Shown: positions 57,701 through 64,000 of the stretch, piece by piece
Layout: every line of letters begins with the position of its first letter
How positions within the stretch are numbered: position 1 is the first letter of the stretch
From: Sarcocystis neurona
Lineage: Eukaryota > Apicomplexa > Conoidasida > Eucoccidiorida > Sarcocystidae
DNA: 64,000 nucleotides
NCBI GenBank assembly: GCA_000727475.1
Contig: KL647311.1
Span: 1,289,017-1,353,016 of the forward strand
Direction of reading: 5' to 3'
The notes under the pieces: model-generated
What the model was told of the DNA's origin: nothing
Database searches by the model: none
The model's input: only the letters and a program-made list of their open reading frames with translations
Translations under genes and position numbers: made by a program

Positions 57701-59289
57701 TATATATATATATATATACACGTGTGCGCATATATATAAATTCCCTGCGTTTACAGTTTATGAAGAAGAAAAATATCGATCCATTTATTTTGTCTTTGGA
57801 GAAAATACGGCATATCTGCTTATGTACATGTACGTGGTGAAAAGACGGCGAAACGAGGTGTACGTACTCCTCAGTCATATTTGGTCGCTGACGCGCCCTC
57901 ATCAACGTAATAGCAAAATAACGGCCCAAGCCTGCAGCAGGAGCACCAGCACCAGCAGCACGTGCAGCAGCATCAGGTGCAGCAGCAGCACCACCAGCAC
58001 CAGCAGCAGGTGGAGCAGCACCAGGTGCAACAGTACCAGTGAAGGCGACCGCAGCAGCAGCAGTAGCAACAGAGACGCAGCAAGAGAGAAGCGTCCGTTT
58101 CTTCGCCTCCTTGTTCAATTGCTGCGCTGCGGTCTTTGTCCTGCTGCGACCAAATTTTTTTCTCTCTTTATCTGAAAATATCAAGGTCCACGCAAATGTT
58201 CCTTCGCATTTTAAAGAGCCGCTCCTCTCCCAAGGAAGTTGCCAACGAGAAACAAACAGAGAAGCCAAAGAAGGAGAAGGAGGAAGAAGGATGACTTTCC
58301 CACAAACGCAGACAAGAAAGTTGCTGAGGCAGAAGTCTCCGTTGAAACCGACCGGCGGAGCCACCAACAAATCGACAATTTACCGCCACATGCAACGGCG
58401 CTCGTTCCTCATTGCGTGTGGCTTGCAAACAAGCAGCAGTATATCTCTCTCTATCTAATCGCGCATATATATATATATATCTACATATTACCGCATATAT
58501 ATATATATATATTACTACCAGCCTGACGTACACGTCCATACATATATATAAAGTTTTCTATATGAAGGGAGGAAGATATCCAACAGGGTGTTTGGCCGCA
58601 TCCACCTATATATATGGGAATTTTTGTGTGTGGGGAGAGGAACACATACGTAGCAGTCTGCGACACACACGCCTACGTACACGCGGTGGTTGTTTTATAT
58701 GGAGGGAGAGGCAAAGACAGAGAGCTGTTTGGCAGTCGTATACAAATACACAAATATATATGTATTTCTACATACATTAACGCGAACAGATACCTCAAAT
58801 ATACGAGAGATATATTTATATACATATAGGTGGAGAGAGGAGCAGATAAATAGCAAGTCGCAATGCCATGTATACCTACATTTTTATCTGAGGAGAGGAA
58901 CTGATAAATAGTGGTTCGCAGTTATATATATATGTATATGGGGAGAGGGACAGACAGATAGCATGTCGCAATAGTATACATATATAGTTTCGTCTATATA
59001 TTTTTCTAATAGTAGCAATATATGTACATTATTATATGGAGGAGGAACAGATAGATAACTAGTAGCAAAAGACATATATATATATATATATATATTTGAA
59101 TCGAGAGGAGAACAGATTGATGCGAAGTCGCAGTAATATACACACACAGATGTATATTATTACATGGGGCGAGGAGCCGATAGATAGCACGTTGAAACAC
59201 CCACATATATACAGATACATATATATTTCTACATGGGAAAAGAATAGACAGGAAGTCGCAGAAAATACGTCACCATGCATCACACCTTC

Positions 59290-59325
<36 letters not shown>

Positions 59326-62300
59326 CTGTGACACTCTCACTTCGTATGTATTATACACATACATACGCATATATGTATATATGTGGTTTTAACATATATA
59401 CACAGCATATTGACGTATCGATGCCTATACATTTTTCCGTAGAATATTTGTACGCACATATACATATATATATATGTTAGCACGGCGACGGACTAGTATA
59501 TGTGCGTTGCTTCTTCATATACATGTATATTAGAGTATCTATGTGCGTGACTGTTGATACGCGTAGCTGTTCAGATATATCAACATATTTACACGAAGAA
59601 CGAGAGATAAAGAGGAAAAGAGAGAAACGCATATATATACATATAAAGAGGAGAAAGAGACAAGAGAATAATATAGATACACGTACAAGAGGAGAAAACG
59701 AGAGAAGCATACATATATATATATATGTATATATATAGATATGTAGATATACATATCTATACAAGTATGTACTTGATCGAATACATCTCCGTATATAATA
59801 TATATAAGTATATATATATAGAGAGAGAGAGAAATATCTATACATACGTATATAGAAGAAAGACACAGAAAGGAAAAAAGACACAAATATATATATATAT
59901 ATATGTACGTACTTGATCGCATACGTGTCCGCATGTATATTTTTACGTGGTATCTTGTGTGACCGATGATTTGTTTGTTTTACCTGTGGCGACGATATCT
60001 TCCTCATAAAAAGTGCCGTGCGCGTCTACGTAGCCAAGAACGAAATTCTTTTTCTTTTGCTGCTGCTGGGGACACTCCTGCTCGACGACCATTCCCGAAG
60101 AAGCAGCAGCAGCATCAGCAGCAGCCGAGGAAAATGACAACGAAGGCAACGCATGCGCGTTCTCCTGCTGCTGATACCCGCCGATGACAACGCTCAGCCA
60201 CCACGGGTTAAAGCGACTTCTCTTCTGATACATCAGCCGCGACAGCAACGCGGCATATTGATGCGGACCCTGCGCACAGCAGCAAAAGCAGCAGCAGCAG
60301 CACCGGCAGCAGCAGCTGCACCGGCAGGACGGGTGAGTCTGCAGCACAAGCAGCAGAAGCCCCGCATTGCACACAAGCAGCTAGAGAAAGAGGAGGAGAA
60401 AAAGAAGCGGCAGCACCAGGACAGCAGCAGGATGACAACAGCAGGATGACAGCAGAAGCAACAGCAGCGGCGGCAGCAGAAGCAGTTGCACCAGCAGCAA
60501 GAGAAAGAGCAGCACCCGCTTAGCAGCCGAGCAGCAGAGGCAGCAGTAGCAACAGCAGTCTATAAACAGACAGCAAGGGAGGAGCAGCAGCTGCAGCAGC
60601 GGCAGCATGGGCAGCAGGACCGGCAGCGTCTTTGATGCGGTACAACAGCAGGAAGAGGAGGGGCAGCAGCAGCAGAAGGAAAACCAGCACCAGGAACAGA
60701 TGTATCACCGCGTGGAGAGCTGCAAGACAACAGGAGCAGCAGGTGCTGGGGGGGCGTCAGCAGCAGGGGCATTCGCACAACAGCAACGGCAGCGACTACG
60801 GTATAGTGGCCGCGAGAACAGCATCAGCAGCAACAGCAGTGGCAGCAGCAACAGCAGCGGTAGCAGCAGCAACAGGAGCGGTTGCCACAACAGCAGCAAC
60901 TGCTACAGGAAGACCAGCTGCAGCAGTAGCTCGCGGAGCACCAGCAGGGGGCAGCTACTGCGGCAGCAGCAGCACTTGCAGCAGCATGAGAACTCGCCGC
61001 CACAACCGCAGCGGCAGTAGCAGTAGCTGCCGCAGCAGCAAGAGCAGTAACTGCCGCAGCAACAGCAGCAGCAGCAATAGCAGTAGCCGCCGCAGCGACA
61101 GCAGCAGCAGTAGCAGTAGGTGTCGCAGCAAGTCTACGATAAGGGACGACGCGTCCCGGAGCAGAGGTGGCAGCTCGCGTGACTTGTCTTCGCCCCCGTC
61201 TTCCCCGCGGTCCACGGGAAGAGCCGGAGCAGGCGTATGAGAGAAGACAGAAGAAACAGTGCCCAGCAGAAAAGACGGGTGCCTGTATCAAAGAGAAGGA
61301 GGAGGAGAAGAAAGAGGAAGACGCAGCAGCGCGCGGCCGACAACAGACGTCTACTACGAAGAAAAAGAAAAGAGGAGAAAATGCAGCGCAGAAAAACGGG
61401 AGCTTCCTGAAAGGAGGAAAGCGAGGCAGCAAAACTCTGAGGTCGTCTCTCGGCCGACGGAAACGTTCACTACGTCAGTCGCTCTTCTCTTCTCCTCCTT
61501 CTCGTCCTCCTCTCCCCCCTTCCCCCCTTCGGCTGCCTCTTCTCCTTCTATTTCTCATCTTTCTCTTCCACAGAAAAAGTCAGGCATGGCGGGAGACTCT
61601 ACCTTCACACATTGGTCGTCATGAAGGAAATCTTTGACCGCGTATTGAACAAGAGCCCGCTGCATGTACTGGTGGTCCGAATATTCTCCACTTGTTGCTA
61701 TTGCTGTGTGACAACCCAGTTGAAAGAAGCGGGAAGTGTCTTTGAAGCGGGTCATTCTGCCGTACGACGCTGCAGCAAAAATTCATATGCAGGCCCGCAC
61801 CGCCCAGCAAAAGAGACAGTGCTGCAAGAGCAGTGCCTCTTACTCTTCCTGTTCGTCCACACACACGTGTGACGGGGTGATGTTTACGACAAAAAACAAG
61901 CACACACGTACGGATCTATACAGACACATGAGGAAAAAGTGTAGAGACACATACATATGTATGACGTGTATACGTATGAAGCATACAACGAAAAAGCACT
62001 TACTATATATATATATACACACAAACGTAGATAGATACATACGTATATGTATATATATATATATACACATATGCGTATATCTACACTTTTATATCTTGAA
62101 GCATCTACGGATATATACACAGACGTAGATATATATTAGTTAGTGCATATGCATACCTCTGGATATACATATATCTATCATTTGAAACATGTATATATAC
62201 ATATATGCTGATCAGTACATATGTATACGTCTGTGTATATATGTGCACGTATGTGTGCACCTATGTATAGTGAAGATGCAGTGCAAAAGGCAGAAGCAAT

Positions 62301-63648
62301 TTTCGACCGGACAGTCGGCGAGATACGAGGCCGTGAGACGCTTGCGCGCGCCACACCAAGTCTTCGACGTCAAAGGGTGAAAATTTTGTGTATAAGACTA
62401 ATAGAGGCGAAGCGGAATGCCGTGTGCAGACTGCCTAAATGTGTTAACAAAGCTTGTTTGCGTCAGCGGAAGAGAAGTGTGGATAGAAAATTACACGAGG
62501 CGACTGACACTCAGGAAAAAGTGTACACATTTATCTTGTGAGATCTGGATGCACAAGGAGAAGCTAACGGAAGAGTAAATCCGAGTATGTAGGGCAGAAC
62601 GGGGATGTGTCACATTAACGGGAGAAGAAGCAAGTATACACGTGCCAGAAGAGAGAGGTGGACGGCGGAAGGTCGACAAAGAGAGAGTAAAGCCTCATTT
62701 TCATTGGTTAGAGAGACAGAGAAAGGTGTAGGAGCGTTTGAAACTTTTGCTACGTGCAACTGCTGCCTTATTTTAAAAGACTTTTTTTCCTCTCCTTCGC
62801 GTGGAAAGGGAGGCAAGACTTTATCCGCGTACTCACTTCTCTGTGTAGAGTCAGCTACTTTCATCTACAAAGATCTGTCTGAGTAAACCACAACGAGCAG
62901 GTAGCTCTCTTCTTTGTCAGCCTGCCGTGAGAGGATTTGTCGACATGAGGAGACGGGCGCGTCTGTTTTCTGTTGGTGAGAAGAAGTCCACCACGTAGCA
63001 GGGTCACGAAGAAGGTACGTCGGAGAGAAAAGTGCGGCAGAAAGAACGAGAGGCAAGTGAAGGGAGGAAAAGAAGATAGCAGGAGGGCAGAACCAGTACC
63101 CGCGGCAAGAACGTTGGACACACACGGATAAGCTGTATGTGCAACTAGTCGTAATCACATAGGTAGCGGACAAGGCCAAACGGTAGTTAAGGCACAGATT
63201 AAGAAGGTGGAGAACAGAATCATGCGGCAGATGCAAACACACAGAAAACAAGCAAAAAAAGAAGTGAAATGTGGGAGGCGAAGACCGAGGGAGATATGCG
63301 GGGGGACCACAAAAAGAGAGGAAGGGGTGCAGCGGTGTAGTTACAGCTGGGGGATACAGAAGAATTTTCACACGGGGCAGAGATGTTTTCCTGGTGGAAT
63401 CCGCGGCACGGATATGCGACAAAAGACAAGAACAGCGTGTTGCACCCCAGGTTCACTGACATACCCAAAGTGTCTGCCACCATAAGAATTCCGCCATTGA
63501 ATGTCAGTCCTAAAACGGAAGAAGTGGTTACTATCGGATTGAGAGTGTCGGCGGGTGAAGAAATGCTAGTTGGGGGGTCTTCCGCAGTCCCCGAGGCCGC
63601 CGGGATACCGAGCGGCTGTAGGGAAGAAAATGCCAGATTTGCAGCCAT
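54793..63648 (-). CDS. PSMB4: Proteasome subunit beta type-4 (beta7); six exons, 284 aa
   Basis: Proposed minus-strand exons are 63648-63465, 61769-61603, 60269-59984, 57931-57868, 56918-56849 and 54876-54793. All have GT/AG borders and consistent phases and total 855 nt with the TAG stop. The product matches beta7 in order: PIVTTSSVLGLTFNGG and ADTLASYGRMTRFKDTSRF (exons 1-2), ATSGEYSDHQY, YQKRSRFNPWWLSVVIGG and LGYVDAHG (exon 3), GRYFAITLMRARQRP (exon 4), LLEECMRVLFYRDCGASNR (exon 5) and QFTKITEDGV (exon 6). Beta7 is a structural, non-catalytic subunit of the 20S core, in nucleus and cytosol. Length is close to human PSMB4 (264 aa). The excess is mainly an Ala/Gln-rich loop of about 42 residues (150-191) after VVIGGY. 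The chosen Met begins MAANLAF; the frame is open 40 codons further upstream. Introns of 0.9-2.1 kb are full of repeats. Confidence 0.9.
55985..56348. mobile_element. Fold-back (MITE-like) element with about 53-bp terminal inverted repeats
   Basis: The left arm (55985-56037, core gttagaattatactctgcgt) is the near-perfect reverse complement of the right arm (56296-56348), which contains acgcagagtataattc-like sequence with only a few mismatches. The arms enclose about 258 bases that hold two degenerate copies of a unit around gcYtatttatRcgccactac. There is no transposase ORF. Target-site duplications cannot be judged in the flanking TA-rich sequence. It lies in the last intron of the proteasome gene. 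Confidence 0.65.
56950..57500. repeat. CAG/CTG repeat block in intron 4 of PSMB4
   Basis: Dense AGC/GCA triplets occur here, with three exact tandem copies of an 18-bp-class unit, cagccgtagggcagcagcag, at about 57200-57265. ORFs across it on both strands (for example 56995-57591 -) are repeat artefacts inside the intron. Confidence 0.8.
57935..58085. repeat. CAG-type repeat adjoining the exon 4 acceptor of PSMB4
   Basis: GCA/CAG-rich sequence with a (cagcaccagg)n-like sub-repeat reaches the acceptor (gctgctgcag) of the 64-nt exon. On the coding strand it is a (GCTGCT)n tract that may serve as the pyrimidine-containing 3' splice region. Confidence 0.7.
58600..59270. repeat. Degenerate minisatellite, about 9 copies, in intron 3 of PSMB4
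   Basis: A unit close to ggggagaggaacagataRat followed by agcaNgtcgcagtaatatac recurs at about 58628, 58702, 58830, 58894, 58938, 59038, 59100, 59165 and 59237, separated by TA/TATG tracts of varying length. The copies are individually diverged. Confidence 0.75.
59700..59910. repeat. TA/GA microsatellite cluster in intron 3 of PSMB4
   Basis: Alternating (TA)n, (TATG)n and (GA)n tracts explain the Tyr/Ile-rich ORFs on both strands. Confidence 0.8.
60290..61130. repeat. CAG/CTG repeat block in intron 2 of PSMB4
   Basis: About 840 bases of dense CAG-family triplets occupy most of the intron between exons 2 and 3. Six frames are largely open, so the Ser/Gln-rich plus ORFs (60607-61240) and the Leu/Ala-rich minus ORFs are not accepted as genes. 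Confidence 0.8.
61970..62260. repeat. TA/TATG/CA microsatellites in intron 1 of PSMB4
   Basis: Clustered (TA)n and (TATG)n tracts, purest at 62003-62018 and 62050-62068. Confidence 0.8.
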
Positions 63649-64000
63649 TTTGCGTCGAGTTCTTGGACAGGGAACGCGTGGAATCTTTTGCAAGAACCGG
63701 AATCTTGAGATCCTTTTGGGTGGAGTTCGGTGACGCAGAAGGGGAGGCGGGCGTACAAATGCGCTCACAGGAAGATCGAGAGCAAGAAGTACGCGTGGAG
63801 GTGAAGCGGGAAAGATAACGAAGTCGGCAAGAGTGTGTGACCAGAGGAAAGTTGTACGGACGACAGCAAATTCGTGAAGCGCTCGTTGATCTTTTTGTGC
63901 TAGAAAGTGGCGTGCAAAAGACGCATGAACAGATATTATCGACGTGAAACAAGGGGTCTGGCAAATATCACACGCACAGCCATACCACAGGACAGACGCG
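63649..64000. other. 5' flank of PSMB4; no further gene seen
   Basis: This segment lies upstream of the proposed initiation codon and should hold the promoter and 5' UTR. I recognise no specific element. The minus frame stays open to 63768, so a longer N-terminus is possible. Confidence 0.4.

Noticed and set aside
60607..61240. Ser/Gln/Arg-rich plus-strand ORFs
   Set aside because: They lie inside intron 2 of the PSMB4 gene on the opposite strand and consist only of CAG-class repeats.
1..64000. Search for tRNA, rRNA, CRISPR-like arrays and telomeric repeats
   Set aside because: No T-loop-like GTTCRANTC in a cloverleaf context, no rRNA-like segment, no regularly spaced identical repeats with unique spacers and no TTTAGGG array were seen by eye.

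Overview
The window looks like nuclear DNA of a coccidian apicomplexan, most probably an Eimeria species. This is inferred from very dense CAG/CTG-family trinucleotide runs that translate into homopolymeric Ala, Ser and Gln tracts inside genes, abundant (TA)n/(TATG)n/(CA)n microsatellites in introns and intergenic DNA, split eukaryotic genes with GT..AG introns, and an alternation of repeat-rich and repeat-poor blocks of the kind described for Eimeria chromosomes. No bacterial operon, rRNA, tRNA or CRISPR array was seen.

Layout. 1-17 kb: no recognisable gene. It holds several plus-strand Ala/Gln-rich coding-like islands broken by stops and frame changes (3.0-11.5 kb) and two short ORFs with signal-peptide-like starts (15.7 and 16.2 kb). 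17.3-27.6 kb (+): a four-exon gene whose 1,885-residue product is a giant Ser/Ala-rich protein ending in an intact LRAT/NlpC-P60-type (NC) domain. 27.6-32.9 kb: intergenic, with one weak integrase-like zinc-finger trace. 32.9-36.2 kb (+): an intronless, repeat-poor gene for a LIM plus DA1-type metallopeptidase (HExxH), followed at 37.1 kb by a partial duplicate of its 3' end. 40.1-45.7 kb (+): a 1,861-residue ORF with the three motifs of the CPBP/CAAX-type intramembrane protease family, separated by huge homopolymer insertions and preceded by a hydrophobic N-terminus. 45.7-54.8 kb: microsatellites, local duplications, an assembly gap inside a (CA)n tract, an (ACT)n region, and plus-strand exon-like islands that may belong to one unrecognised gene. 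54.8-63.6 kb (-): a complete six-exon gene for proteasome subunit beta type-4 (beta7), with an Ala/Gln-rich loop insertion and repeat-filled introns that contain a fold-back element and a minisatellite.

The four recognised genes do not form a pathway. Three of them (DA1-type peptidase, CPBP protease, proteasome beta7) concern proteolysis, but nothing in the sequence links their regulation. The most notable observations are the two enzymes hidden in ORFs that look like pure low-complexity sequence, where the catalytic motifs survive between hundreds of residues of homopolymer.
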